Part shown: positions 1-16,790 of the stretch, piece by piece
How the letters are laid out: each line of letters starts with the position of its first letter
Position numbering within the stretch: the stretch's first letter is position 1
From: Balanoglossus misakiensis
Taxonomy: Eukaryota; Hemichordata
Length of the DNA stretch: 64,000 nucleotides
Direction: 5' to 3'
Assembly: GCA_040954595.2 (NCBI GenBank)
Contig: CM082587.2
Span: 6,820,001 to 6,884,000 of the forward strand
Program-made: the position numbers and the translations under genes
Notes under the pieces: generated by a model
The model's database searches: none
What the model saw: the letters and a program-made list of their open reading frames with translations, nothing else
What the model was told of the DNA's origin: nothing

Positions 1-2669
1 ACGGATTATTTCGCGGTTCGCTTCAACCGTGACTATTCATGCATGCGTGTACTCATGGTGTACTATAGCCGGTGTGAACTTTGAACCGACGGGTGGTTGA
101 ATTTCGGATACCGCAGCGCGCCTGAACAGACCCGGCCGGCAAAAACGGGACGAACGTAACGGCAAATTAAAAATTGATAGCGAGTGGCCACGGGTCTTCC
201 CTGGACCTCTCTCGCACGCTGTGATTTCAAGCGCGCGCAACGGAAGGGGTTTTGACGGCGTACGTCGGAAAAACAAAGACAATCGTCGCTCGCTCTGTGG
301 CATATTAATAAAGCGATTCCGGGGGAACAATCGACACGGGAGCCGATTTCACTCGCATGTCCAGATACAATAGATTTTAATTTGAACTTCATTATTATAT
401 CCCTCTCGCTCTTTTAGACGTCAAAATGATGAATAATGATTGTGGACATTTAAGGTGTACACGTAATTAATATCTCATTTGAACGGGGTATCGTCGAGAT
501 TGCTGACACGTACTCGGTTTGTGATTTACTATCACGGCTTCTCTGTTGATATCAATACGAGGCAGCGACGGAACGCCTTCTCAAATATCCAACATGGCAG
601 ACTCGAGTCTCATTTTAAATAGCTGTGAAATTATTATTGATACCACATCGGAAATAGCTCGCACTTCAGAGCGATTTCGTTTATATAGCCCCGGCTTAGT
701 ATGAGTCAATCATTCTTTACGTGTACCATTAACGTCATTTTCAAATTCCCCGTGTCATTTCTATGCTCTAATTGGCGTCGGAAAACAGCGGCGCTGCGCG
801 GAGCTCTTCATTTTTTAAAACGATCAATCTTGGCCGCTTATTGACAATCTTGTAGACAACAATATCCAGGAACAAAAAAGAGGAATCGATTTTGTCGAGG
901 TGTAAGAAACTCCGCAAAGATCAACGTTACAACTCGCTTGTGGCCATTATTTGAACAAGCATTTAGCAAGGGTTCTATTTGTACCGATCTGCGTGCGAAC
1001 GTGAGCAACTGATGGGCAAGCTTTCTTAATGCGCGCGTGTGCTTGGCTTCGGTGTACACTGAGGAAATAGTCTTCCCAAAATACGCTTTCCAAATGAACA
1101 TCATTCCAAACCAATCAGCGACCATTTTGGGGGTCGGGTTGGACACCACCCAATATTGCGGGTGTGATATCTGAAGGAGGCTATCAGAAACATTGGCTGG
1201 AACCTGAAATACATGCATAAGGCATAAGTCGGGCGCGTCAATTAGGCGAGCGTGTTTGCAATGCAAATGTACAAGCTGACATTTGGACAGGGCGCTCGCT
1301 CACCAGCTGAAGAGCCGGCATCTGTGACATGAACTTGTCTCCAAAGAATCGCTCTCAATTAATCGCACTTTTCAGAGACACCGCTGATTAACAAAATTAA
1401 CATGGACGACATATAGGGAAGCACAGATGCTTTTTTAGATTTAGCGCACTTGCGTCAGAAAGGAAGGTCGATCACCATCTGCATTGATTTAATGTACTGT
1501 GTATAGTGCTGTATAAAATGGAATATGCAGAAGACGACCAAGACACAGACCGGACTACTCTATCTAATGCGAGACTGACATTGTCTTGAAATATCATCAT
1601 TAAGTTTTTAAAACAGCTCTCTTGCATACTAACATCTTTAATGCCAATTTGATAATTTGCAGTTGATTTTTTAAAGTGGAGTGACGGCCCGGCGTTGCGC
1701 ACTTTTGATTGATCGAATTCGGAACAACAAAATTATCGATTTTCACCCGCTATTTTAAAGTGGACAATTTCAATCTTTGTTGCGCAGTTTCTGTGGTGTT
1801 CAGTCGTACACAGATCAAGTCTTATTCGTCGCGGAAATGTGAGTGGTGGATGCGACACGGGTGTTTTTATTTTGGCATGGGCTTCTGGCCAGACTGGTTA
1901 AAGCGTGTTTGACTAACTTGATAGGTTTTTTGTGGTCAAGCAGGTACCAACTTGAAGATAAAAATCGTACAGTGTGAATCCTAGTTCCAATGCCTACGAA
2001 TTCTTCCAAGACCCGTGATGTCTTTCAACACATTAACAACTTCTGTTTAATATGTTAGTGCAGTTACATGTTAGTTCCTTGCGCACATCATGTGGCAAAG
2101 TACAGACGCGAGGTGGCATAGTCGACTCAAAGCCACGGCCATTTTATTGACCCCATCGGAAATAGCCGCTGCCTCTACGCTATATGTCAGCGTCGCTCAC
2201 ACATTCAACATGGTCCCTTAGCGAAGCTATATAATACAAATACGCCGAAAAATAAATGTTTACATCGGGTAGGTTTTTTTCTTGATCCAACCAATAATGC
2301 TATAATTCTAACATTTGTGTTCATTGTAAGCTTAACTATCATTACAAGTAATTACTATATTGAATGTTGGGCTGGCTCGATCTTTTCATTTGCTGATTTT
2401 TGGCTGCTCTACTGTCGGGTGAGAGATCAAACCAACCCTTCATCTGATTTTAATCAGATTGAAGTAATTAGTACTGTCAGACAGTCCACGGATACTTATT
2501 GTTTGAAGAATACAACTAATTAGAACTAAATGAACACACTAGAACTCAGTCATTGCCTTTGGTCATGGTTGAATTATTTAATTATTTTAAAGATCGTTTC
2601 TGGATTAAAACATGATTTCATGGACAATGTCGATTTTTAACGCTGTCACAAAGTTATATTTACGCGGGC

Positions 2670-2681
2670 GGGGGGGGGGGG
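2670..2681. repeat. G homopolymer (12)
   Basis: An uninterrupted run of 12 G follows a GCGGGC stretch. It is isolated low-complexity sequence with no gene nearby. Confidence 0.85.
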
Positions 2682-4040
2682 TTCATGGTTGAATGTTCAA
2701 GAGCTTCGGAGTCATAGTTCATGACATAAAGTTCGAATTCACTCATAAAGTTTAGCGATATGATCATTTCCGGCTGCGGTCGGAGCTTGGACCTAACATG
2801 TCTGCAGTTCCGGTCACTTTCGGCAAAGACCAAACGCCAGGGTTGTCAAAGTCCTCTTTATCACCCCTTTGACGTCGTAATGAAGTCGTTTGGGTGCAAA
2901 AAGCACGGGCGATTAGAGAGTGTTACACCGGGACGAACAGATGACTTGAACCGGCCATCACATTTAGAAAGGGCGGCGCTACCGCAAAGGCGCGCGATGG
3001 AAGCGCCGCGGACAATAGTCGGACAAGCTGACGTCGAGCGTTTCGTTGTACGCAAATTGTCGGTGATCTCTGCGACAAAACTTTATACTTTAGGAAGTCA
3101 TTGAACTTTAGGGGGGCCATTGAACTCGTTGAATGTCAAAGCAAACCGACGAGAGAGAGAAATCACGGCCGGCTGTAGCCATCCCGAAGTATCTTTGTCC
3201 GTAACTGCGGTCTGCGGTACATAGGCGTTATTGTTACAGCGCATGCGGCTATGTAACAATCACAATGCTGTTTTTTGTTATCTTCTTTATTGTGTACACG
3301 TAACATGTGTTTTTTAAGCCACTGAATTTCTATTTTTTAAAGAGATTGCTCAAAAGTATATTTTGTCTTTGAAGACTGCTTTTCACAAATACCGACCTCT
3401 TGTATCTGAGTTAATTTTATTCCTCTCTGCAATTATAGACAGTGGATGCGTCTCGTTTTCCCCGTTTGTGATGCAATAGATCACAATTATGTGTTAAGGG
3501 TGTGGGCAAAGCAACGGTAGAGTCCAGCACGCCAGGCCGTGCTTTTCAATGTCGTGTGTGGTGATTCCTGTCGCCGTGCACCCGCCAAACTTTCATTATG
3601 TTTATTTTGGGGAGAGGTGCTAGTGTCCAAAGTAGCTGCATGCCTGTGTACTCTCTTCATATCAAGACTTTGCTTTCAAAATGAATTTGTTGTTCAGTGC
3701 CCACCAAGACATACTAGTATATAGTCTGTTCGGCGACTGAACTTGTCTCTGAATCTGTAGATTTCGTCCTGCAGCAAACCAGTACCCATCAGACCCTTGA
3801 CAATCAAGGGTCTGTGATAATGGATAACATGACAAAAAACACACACCTTTGTACGCAGGACACAGGGCAGAGAATAAGTCGGTACATTAGCAGTACAATG
3901 CGTGAGTGGGGTGAGGACCCTGGGAATGCCAAGTGCATGAATTGAACTTGAAGTGCGTCTACAATGGCCGTTCTAAAAAGTTGACAACCCCGTGTTCACT
4001 GCTCCACGGTACCTCAATACAACGCATCGCAACTGCAGCT

Positions 4041-4096
4041 GTTGTGGATTGTCCTAGAAACGTGAACTGTTGCGGATTTTCCTAGAAATGTGCAAC
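4041..4096. repeat. 28-bp imperfect tandem duplication
   Basis: Two adjacent units share the frame GTTG-GGATT-TCCTAGAAA-GTG. Unit 1 is 4041-4068 and unit 2 is 4069-4096, with a handful of mismatches. This is a local slippage-type duplication with no coding content. Confidence 0.7.
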
Positions 4097-4513
4097 GAAT
4101 CTGCCAACCAAGTTCCATGCAGCGCGTGGGAACTGTGTGACACGTGAAAGTATAAAAGCAAAACCATACGTTAGAGGGAGCGGTAAACAGCCTGAGAGCT
4201 CGCAGTTGGCATGAACAAGCTTGTAGTTTGTTTCAGATTCATCTGCTGTCTTCCTCTAACTTTAAGAAATCCGTTAACGCTGCAGAGAAGTATCGACTTT
4301 TTTATTTAAAAAAAAATCAATGCCCCTGGGAAAGTTGCATTTCTTTCAGACCCATGCAAAAAAGTAATCCCCGAGTGAATGGTGAACTAATTGAAATCAT
4401 TTTCTGCTCCAAGCAATGCCGAGGTCGATATGACAATCGCATTACGGCCACAGTGGCGTTTTTTTAAACGGACCCTGGGAAACCCCACAAGTGCACGTAA
4501 ACAGCGGCGGGAT

Positions 4514-4606
4514 AGTGGACACTAGGCCTGCGTACAGGTCTGTGTGTTCGTGGAGGCCGTGTAATGCTGCGAACACACAGACCTCTACGCACGGCTAAGT
4601 GGACAC
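4514..4606. mobile_element. 75-bp foldback element with 9-bp direct repeats
   Basis: Arms at 4523-4550 and 4570-4597 are inverted copies of each other, with 25 of 28 positions paired and the innermost 15 pairs (GGTCTGTGTGTTCG core) perfect. The spacer is 19 nt. The arms are flanked exactly on both outer sides by the identical 9-mer AGTGGACAC (4514-4522 and 4598-4606), which looks like a target-site duplication. A 9-bp duplication is typical of Mutator-type elements, so a minimal MULE-like foldback remnant is my inference. A hairpin RNA precursor is an alternative. There is no ORF inside. Confidence 0.6.
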
Positions 4607-5497
4607 AGATATGATACTAAATGAAACGTAGTTCTCCCCTGGCACGTCAGAACTATGGGAGTTTTAAGCTGGCCATTTAGTTAATGGATGCGTATAGGTT
4701 TCCCAAGAGTGGACGATGTGTGTAGGTTTTCCAAGTCTTTATGGCTTGGCATGCATCATGAAAATGGCCAATTTCACAGTAAATATTTGTTTGCAGTAGA
4801 AACCGCGGCAACCGCGTTAATCTCGTTTCGAGCACGCGCACAAAATCTAAAGGGTAACATTGTCCGAGCTTTGTTTTTTTTCTCTTCCATTTCGAAAACT
4901 TGCAGAAATTCGGGATGAGCATACCTGGATGACACGCGGGGAGTGTCCAAGACACTATATATTCGCATTTTAATAAGCTGGACCGTGATTAGAGCTTAGT
5001 GAGAGGCCAACGGTAATCCTTTTTGTTTTCAAGATTTAACGATAATCCGCCGTTGTTGACCGTCTTGTTGTGTTCTCACACTGACACTGGCATTGTCTGG
5101 CCACCCATCGGTGTCATACAAGCAACACACACTTGAATAGCACTGCCATTGAAGACTCCGATTACAGGCAAATGACCCCGCCACTGTTGAAGCTACCCCT
5201 CGAATTAGAATTGAAGCGAAAACAAAACGAGGAACAACTTGTTTAAATGGATTAACAAAGGCGACCTAGAAAGTCCTATTGTGTGCGCTCTACTATCAAG
5301 TTCAATCGGCTTCTGGTCCGCGGCATTGTATTGGTATTCGGTCCAAGTGTCTGCGTTCTCACGATGATATTTCTTCAAAGTGCGAGTCCTTGTGGGTATG
5401 GGAATATTTCACCCTGCTACATCTTGTAAATAAACAAACACGCATCTTTCCTTCTGAATCTTCCTCGAGAATATACAATTCATGCATGCCATGCAAG

Positions 5498-5766
5498 ATA
5501 GATACATAGATACATAGATACATAGATACATAGATACATACATACATACATACATACATACATACATACATACATACATACATACATACATACATACATA
5601 CATACATACATACATACATACATACATACATACATACATACATACATACATACATACATACATACATACATACATACATACATAGGCCTACATACATAGG
5701 CCTACATGCATACATACATGTACATAGGCCTACATACATACATAGGCCTACATACATACATACAAA
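5498..5766. repeat. (CATA)n microsatellite with TAGGCCTA interruptions
   Basis: The tract starts as GATACATA units, becomes about 150 bp of pure CATA from roughly 5531, then is broken four times by the palindrome TAGGCCTA between 5683 and 5750. It creates spurious frames on the minus strand that translate as repeated MYVC. Confidence 0.95.
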
Positions 5767-6351
5767 GGGCCTACACACGTGATCAACCGCACAGAGTGAT
5801 AAAGCGTATAGTGACTTAACCAAGACCAGCAAAAATGCTTGCAATGTGCCAAAAATAGTTAACAGAAAAATTGGTTTTCGCCAAAGCTGCAATATGTTGG
5901 ACTCCCCAGCGCATCTGTTTTTTTTCATGGTTTCAAAAACCCTAATGTGATATGCATGTGCTTACACTCACTTACTTCCTAATCGAATGGATTTGCCCGT
6001 ATAAATCAGAAGCCTGCTTCGCGTTGCGTCATAACAATCTGAATACTGTTTATGGTTGATAAATTAACTTAACGCATCGGGTACAGTGTGATCGAGCTAC
6101 TGGCGACCTCCACCCTAAAATCTCCGAGCTAAATCTGGCTTTGGTGTTTCGCCTTTCCGATTGCAGGTTTTCGGAAAACAATCGATAGAGTGCAACAGCG
6201 AAAGGTTATTCTTTGGAGAGTCGGTGGGGAGGGGGGAGGGCAAAGTTTGAAGTAAATATATTCAATTGGAAAATGTATTGACAATGAAAACGTATATTTT
6301 CACCAACAACTGCGTTCGTTTGCGGTCAGTCATTCGCGTTAACTAATTTGT

Positions 6352-6375
6352 GGGGGGGTTTTTTTTGGGGGGGGG
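6352..6375. repeat. G7-T8-G9 homopolymer block
   Basis: Three consecutive homopolymer runs. No gene lies nearby. Confidence 0.85.
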
Positions 6376-8020
6376 TGGTATTTGTAAAATCCAGGCACTT
6401 CAATAAAGAGGATGTAAACTAAACGTTTTATGGTAGCTAAAATTCCAAACTGTGAGTTGAAAATAGAAAATAAATTAACCCTTCGCACGTTTATTACCAG
6501 GGACAGTAATGGAAAGAAATGTCACGGTGGTTATTTTTAAAACTTTTAATTGGCAACATTTGTGGCAAGTGTGTCTCTCATCGTTGCACAATATGTTCTG
6601 CAACCTGTTTGCTGTTCATCAACAGCGATTGTTATAAGACCTTAATTAACTTAGTGACATGCTAATTAACCGGTCACTGCCCGTCAACACAAACAACAAA
6701 ACAAAAACGGTGTACGTGAAACACCGCGCTTGCTAATTCCGCCGCCGTGTCACTGCCCGGCCTGAGCTGTGTGACATGCGCAGAGGTAACTTGACACGGT
6801 GGCAACCAGCAGAAGTCACGAAAAAACTAAAAGAAAGCCCTCCCTTTTGGATTAACCTGAAAATAGAAGTGAGTGGGAAACGTAACAATGGAAAGTCAAT
6901 AAGGATCGCTTGCGGATGCCCTCTTTTGCAGCGAATACGAAGACTGAAATCTGGATATTGCCAGGGCATCTAATCAATCTAGAAAATAGTTACTTAAATT
7001 AGAAGTGTTGGCTATTGAAACCATTGAAAATGTCGTCTAACATATTGGAACGTCTGTAATATTAAAAACCATTTGAAGTCAATTTGCCCGTACGTTTACT
7101 ACACTGGCAAAATCATTATCCGACTTGCTTTTTGTCCCGTGATAAATTGGAAGAGATATGGTATTCTGTCTGGCAATAGTAAGCAATGTATTTTATTTTA
7201 TATTAAATATCCCATTTCCCTGTTGGATTCTTTTTCTTAAAAGACCCAAATTTGGTGTAATGACAATCGATCAAACACAAGGTACGCACGCATGAGAATC
7301 GTTAGGTGGAAATATGAACAGAAATGCCAGGCGCAAGAGACAGAGATAGCGACCATTGCCAACGCCTTATCTATACCGCGCCGAACGCGCGTGCGCTGAG
7401 TCTGCGTTGTGACTGACTCCTGCTGGAAAGAATGTTGATATTCTTTGTGTTGTGGGTTTGTTTACCATGAAAAACTTGTCCACACACCACAACAGCAACC
7501 CAGCGCCGGGCACCGCACAGAATAGCAGCAGTTGGTCGACTTCGCACACAGATCGCTACAGTGACTGTACATCAGGAAAATTACACAAATCTGCGTACAA
7601 TCAAAATCAAACACTCTCGTTTTATTAGACCTTACTGCTCGTTCAAAACCGATCGATTGATTATAATAATTATAAATTTCTACCAACTGTAATTGCTATC
7701 TCCATGTTATGTATACGTTGTTACATCATTCTAATTAAACATGTTGAATTGTTAGATGCCACTGAATGTGAATTTAACAAAAATATAAAATTGCGGGTAG
7801 ATACACGGGATTTTTAAAAGGGTGTGTGTGCGGCGAGGTGGTTACAGCCCAGAGAGTTACAACAGACGAGCAGCTATTCACTATCTTTCCCGGGACCGAA
7901 TTATATTAAGTCCCACACATATGACAAAAATTAGGGTGCTTTTTTTATTTAACGAATGACGGCCAACTAGTATACGGGTCATGGAACCAAGACCCAACGT
8001 GAACGCGCGCTCAAGCCCAG

Positions 8021-8023
<3 letters not shown>

Positions 8024-8112
<89 letters not shown>

Positions 8113-8136
8113 CTCTCTCTCCACCCCCTCTCTCTA
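8024..8136. repeat. (TC)n dinucleotide microsatellite
   Basis: About 85 bp of pure CT/TC is followed by slightly interrupted TC to about 8136. It generates artefactual frames of Ser-Leu on the plus strand and Arg-Glu on the minus strand. Confidence 0.95.
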
Positions 8137-9510
8137 GACAGACCGTCTTTAAACAATCTCTATGTTTCTGTCATCAAGGCGAGTCGTGTCACAACAAATT
8201 GTGATTGATTATGACTTCGGATATTGAGTTATCTTGATAGCCTGAGAATCGGACAACCTGCTCCGATTCGGCGACGTACGTTATCGCAGCCAGATTGGGC
8301 AGCGGCTTGATTAGGGGTCAATATATCTGCCCCCGCGGCCACTCTGCAGTCTTATGCAAGGCTGAGGTGCGCTTGGTAATAATCGCAGAGCTATCGCCAG
8401 CCTCGCATACGTGCACACGCTCTCGTTGCATGGTGGTCGGCACTTCAATCACCTGTCAGCGATTTTACATGAGTACACGACTTGAAAGTCGGTGTTTGAG
8501 ATCTTGCAGCGCGAAAAAGCCTTGCCACGCACGAGTAGGCCTACTCGGACGGACAATCATCATCATCCGTACTCAACGGTCCGTCTGCTAAATCGCCATA
8601 CACGTGCTGATTGTAAAAGGTGTACACAACACGTCAGCTATATCAGTGGTATAATCTCCGATAACTGAAATGATGTGTCCTGACATATAAAGAACGGGGT
8701 TAGCTGCATATCGACGAGTGGGATTTCCCAAATGTTCAGTCGCGTTATGGCCAATGGAGCATTGGCATGTTGTCGTTACAAAATATGAGCACAGTACACT
8801 TATTTTCATAACTCTCGCAATTTTATCAGTTAGCCTAACCACCAACCAGACTGCGCAACTGTGAGCGTCTTTTTTACTGAATCTTCAGTGCTTACTGGTG
8901 ATTTGGATGATAGTTACGTTTGAGTATAGAACAAGTTTCTATGAGATTTGTGTTGAGAGCAGTACATTAACAACGATGTGTATGTCATCCTATTTTTAAA
9001 ATTTAGATCTGGTTTTACTGATTATCTGTCTGTTGCCTGCCCGACCCCAATAAATAGAAATATGACAAACGACTTTCCGTTTTCCCCGAGCGGGTACGGG
9101 CCTGCCTGAAAAAGAAGTCCCCGGATTTGAAAAATGACCAGGCTGTTAAAAATGACAAATGACGGCAATACGACCCCACGTGCCGTGTATGAAATTTGAA
9201 AACCGCTAAACCCCCAAATGCACGTGATCGCACGACTGCGTGTGGGGGACACTGGCAAAACGGCCGGGCTGGGCAGATGGGTGTTGACGGCGCGGAATGA
9301 ATTCGAAAGAGTTTGGGAGGAGTGATAATGAAAGGTTAAGTTCAAATCTATCGGATTTGAATTCAACCATCAGTGATTGTAGTGTGAATTACCATATGGG
9401 CCTAATGTACAACAGAACGCGCACAACGTTCCAGACTAGCTGTGAACATAAGGTGGGCACACACCCCTTCTTTTAAAATGCAATCGCGGTTCACTCTTCC
9501 TCGTCTCTGC

Positions 9511-9567
9511 AAAGAAAGAAAGAAAGAAAAAAAGTAAATCTCTCTCTCCTTCTCTCTCTCCCCCTCC
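9511..9567. repeat. AAAG repeat followed by TC-rich tract
   Basis: Five AAAG-type units run into A-rich sequence and then a TC/C-rich stretch. Simple low-complexity DNA. Confidence 0.8.
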
Positions 9568-12500
9568 CGCTGGAAATGGCCATGCTAATAGCGACAATTT
9601 CTTTAATTGACTCTCGCTTCTGTTAAAGTGATAATATCCCCTCCCACCATCGCTGCATATTGATGTCCGCGTGGATTAATGGCCAATGTTCGGTTCCCGC
9701 TCCTTATCTGAGTATGGGTGGCCATTAACTCACCAAGATATACGCAACATCACAAATCGACCATTGCAGATTTGTAAAAAAAACTAGAATTGGATAATCA
9801 AGGGTAAATAGGTCACCCGTAGCGAAAGGAAATTAATGGCGGGCTTCTTTTCACTGTGTTCCCCGCCATCGCCATTGACAGGAATTGTCTGTGATTCGTT
9901 CTCACTTACGAGTTATTATCTCTGCCGCTTTGGACAATTCCCCCCGAACACGGGACGCATTTGCGCGAATAGTGTGATTTTTCACGTCACGCCGCCTGTC
10001 GTGGGAAAACCGGGTGGCTGGCGCACCGGCGGACGGTCCCATCACCGCTACAGGTAGCCGCCCGAACCTTGATTATCGCTTGACAAAAATCGTCGCTGTG
10101 TTTGCTTAACTGTATAAGGCTTTGATCTGAGGGCCTGGGTTTGTCCTGTCCGCCCATCCCCGAGCCGATTGCGCAGCTTGATTAGGATTATCAGCAAATA
10201 TAGGAAGTATTTTCAGCCGAGTAAACACAACGTGAGATTAGGTGTATAGACAGATTATTTTTGGATTTCTGTAATCTCGTATAAGTTTTATTTAGTTTTA
10301 TAGCAGGTAAACGTGCTACTGCAAAACGCTGACGACGACGACGGACAAAATGGGTACTGAAAACGAGGCCTTTGCCGTACAACGACACGATCGGGGTATT
10401 CGTTTTATCGGCTAGGATATACGGTAGTTAACAAAGCATAAATCTACAAGTCAGTACAGAAATGTCGGTATTTGAGTTAATCATCTACCGACGTCTATCA
10501 GAGGAAATCTCTGCCACGCGACGCACTGATAAATTCCCCCATTATCTATGTTTGCGGGATGTCAGCAGCGCGATTTCAGAGCAATAATAGTACACGCTGA
10601 AACGATTCTTTTGTTCACGGCGCCCCTGAAGCAGCCCCGGTGCTGTCCTCGATCCTCGTCTTCACAAAGCAGTGTCTGTTGTGGATGTTAAGCGTCATGA
10701 TCCTACCCAATTCTAGTTTCCAGCAAAAATTTTACGTTATTTTTCTTCCTTGAAAAGACAGCTTGTGAGCCTCTGAACCGATCATCGAATTACTACATCA
10801 TCCCGACTCGGACAAGCCCTGCAACCGACAAAATTGTGAGATTATTACTTGATTTTACGGTCTGGCGTTTGTTTTCCGTTGTTTTTGTCGTGTTTTCACC
10901 ATTCATACGTGGTAAGTGGTATCGCTGGAAGATCAAATAAACAGGACCGCGATAGCCATCAAAACACATAGGCCTACACCCACCATTTACGCCAGAGTGC
11001 GCCATTCCACACGCGGCTATAGATGTGATGAGGTATACGTCGAATGGACATTTTTGCTTTATTTTATCTCCGCCACTGTAGTATTCATATTCTGTAAATT
11101 TTATTTACACACAACATTGGGACTGAAGAGACCGATGATCGCGAGTCCCAACGGTACTCAGTTCAGAAGCTATCGGGACGGCCACGAACCAACCGGATTT
11201 CAAACCAATTCCCGCTGGTGTCAATGGAGATTGTCGTAACCCAAGCAGCCCAATGCTTGTGTCATATCTCACGGACAATTTCTTTGCATTTAATCTGTAC
11301 TGGTAGTCGGGCCCAAGCCGAAGCTATACTTAGATACCCGTAAATCGGGGACATGTAAATTTACGAACAGAACCGGCGATATATTTCAACGTGTGAAAAG
11401 TTATAATTGGAAAGGCACACGCATTGCCACTGAAATCCGGGTTAACAAATCCCAGCGTATGCGCACACTGTTGGTTTTGCATCGATTTTCGGCCGGCGAT
11501 GATTTTGTAATCACTCTTCTTATTCTATTCAAGCTCTCCCTGGTGTCCTATCTAAATGCGTTCATTTTGAAAACGCTATATTATGAATGAAAGCATTTGT
11601 GTGTGTGTGTGAAAATGTTCCCGTTTTGATATCTCTCTTGTTATCGGTGTATTTTACAGTACTGTATAGTGACGTCAACACTAACAGACAAGTTATCGGT
11701 CGTCCTGTCGGGTTTTTACCACTACACTGTGTGCCAGCGCTTTCTCCGACAATCCGGCCAAGCATGAGTCAGCTAACACTTCTTATTGAGCAGCGATTTA
11801 TGCAGGCGGAAAATCGCGGGGATTTTTTCCCCGCGCGTCCTCGTCATTCAAAAGGGTGTGTATGGTTGTGCTATTATACACGCACATGCGTTAGGGCGAG
11901 CATATCTCCGTGCACGCGCGACTTTAGTCGGCGCCAACATATGGCTAGCTTATGGCAAAGTAGTCGATGGCCGAAAACAGTTTGCCAAATAAATTAATAA
12001 TAATTGACAGTACTAGATTGGTAAAGTCACTTGTTTGCTGAGACTAAACTGATGGCAGAAGCTTATCAGAGACCCTGTCAAGACTTCACCGTAAATCCTT
12101 CACTGTCGTTTAAAAACAGTGTTTTTGCAATCCTCAACGGCTACTGGGACCACCTGTTTATCTGGTCAACTTTCTCACTTGAGCCCGAGTCCCGAAATAA
12201 AAACAACACGGCGAGATAATCCTATTGGGCCCATTGTTTTTAATGCTGCTTTAATGAGGGGGCTCGCAAAATAAAAACACCGCTGATAGATTCAACAAAT
12301 TACGGTGTTAACTGTGTCAGCTGTTGGGGCGATTTTCGTGCACGACCGCGAGTCCCCTTTTGTTGGCAGCGCGGGCAATTGTTGTCCGTGCACCGCCGGA
12401 CTGGTGTTACGCCCGGACACCAGCCCGGAATTGCATCAACCCGAGTCTCCGATCGTCTGTATCAACAACTCAAGTGGCCGGTAACCAGAAGTCGTGTCAC

Positions 12501-12590
12501 TTTGAAGTCATTGTTAAATTTGCCATCATGCATATCTCGGTTGCAGTGATTATAGGTTGTACTGCGGCCGCCGTATATACATTTCAGTGC

Positions 12591-12614
12591 TGTGTGTGTG
12601 TGGGGGGGGGGGGG
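12591..12614. repeat. (TG)n followed by G13
   Basis: Five TG units run directly into a 13-base G run. Low complexity, about 700 bp upstream of the Gfi1 start codon. Confidence 0.85.
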
Positions 12615-12954
12615 TAAACTAAACGACTACTGAAAAACTGTAACTGTTGCTTGCGGTGCGGTGATGTGCACGCCAGCAGCTAACCCTACAGATGGTCTGC
12701 GGACAAAGATCCCGAACGCCCCGCACCACTACTCTTCTCCGTTTAACGCAAGGCATCTATTTTTAATACGATTGGTTTTTACCAGTGCGTTTTCCATGCA
12801 AACACCAAATAAAACCAATGAAAATTGACATTTAATTTATCTCACTGCAGCGTGCACGGGCTACTTAGATTTTCATTAGGTTAACAAGTTATAGAGTCAC
12901 TCCCCCTACTGGTCACTCAATTGGAAATTGTCACATCCTTTGCTTTCCTTATCA

Positions 12955-13168
12955 ACCAATCAGGAGAGATTGTTTCGTCTGTCGCCGACACCTGTTGGAT
13001 CACACACTACTGCGCACGCGCAGTCATTATCACTCACAGTCTCGATTTGGCGGCACGCTATGGATTCGAAACAGATGCGGCTCAAAAGAGGGGTGACTCT
13101 ATAGATTGGTTTGGTTCTATCAAAACACCTAACTCCGCAATTTGCATAATCAGTCAGTATATTTATAG
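12955..13168 (+). promoter_or_regulatory. Candidate Gfi1 core promoter: CCAAT, octamer, TATA-like box
   Basis: Directly visible are CCAATCAG at about 12956, ATTGG (an inverted CCAAT) at 13105-13109, a perfect POU octamer ATTTGCAT at 13140-13147 and a TATA-like TATTTATA at 13160-13167. They are ordered as in a classic promoter and end about 140 bp before the Gfi1 ATG, which leaves room for a short 5' leader. Use as the Gfi1 promoter is inferred from position. Short motifs such as these also occur by chance. Confidence 0.45.
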
Positions 13169-13309
13169 GCGCATAAGGGGCAGTGTGATTCATATTGTAG
13201 GCCTTCTCCGAGAAGCACAGTACAGCACCTCCCGTAACAGGGCCCTAGTTACAGGACAGACCTCGCCGACGATTTCTGTCGTTCATCTTACCCACCCATC
13301 GCCGCGACA

Positions 13310-16729
<3,420 letters not shown>

Positions 16730-16774
16730 GAGACGGCGACGAGCTTTGAAAAATGAACCGGACAATCTCCAACT

Positions 16775-16790
16775 ACACACACACACACAC
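16775..16790. repeat. (CA)n microsatellite
   Basis: Short CA repeat in the Gfi1 3' untranslated region. Confidence 0.85.

Larger units (their letters stand above)
1..13139. other. 13 kb with no supportable gene (upstream of Gfi1)
   Basis: Every open frame here is short, has unremarkable composition or is made by simple repeats. No frame shows a recognisable domain, and none can be chained to a neighbour across a convincing GT-AG intron. The longest, 142 codons on the minus strand at 838-1266, matches nothing I know. The stretch holds microsatellites, G-runs, a 28-bp tandem duplication and the foldback element at 4514-4606, all listed separately. Because a developmental transcription factor follows, regulatory DNA is the likeliest function, but I see no direct proof. 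Confidence 0.6.

Noticed and set aside
838-1266. 142-codon minus-strand frame
   Set aside because: Varied composition, but no domain, no convincing neighbouring exon and a length that chance can give in 64 kb.
5498-5766. CRISPR-like repeat-spacer pattern
   Set aside because: A microsatellite with periodic interruptions in an animal genome; no unique spacers.
5359-5928. 189-codon minus-strand frame with repeated MYVC
   Set aside because: It is a translation of the CATA microsatellite. The tetranucleotide gives three open frames without selection.
7881-8208. Arg-Glu and Ser-Leu repeat proteins on either strand
   Set aside because: Produced by the TC dinucleotide repeat.
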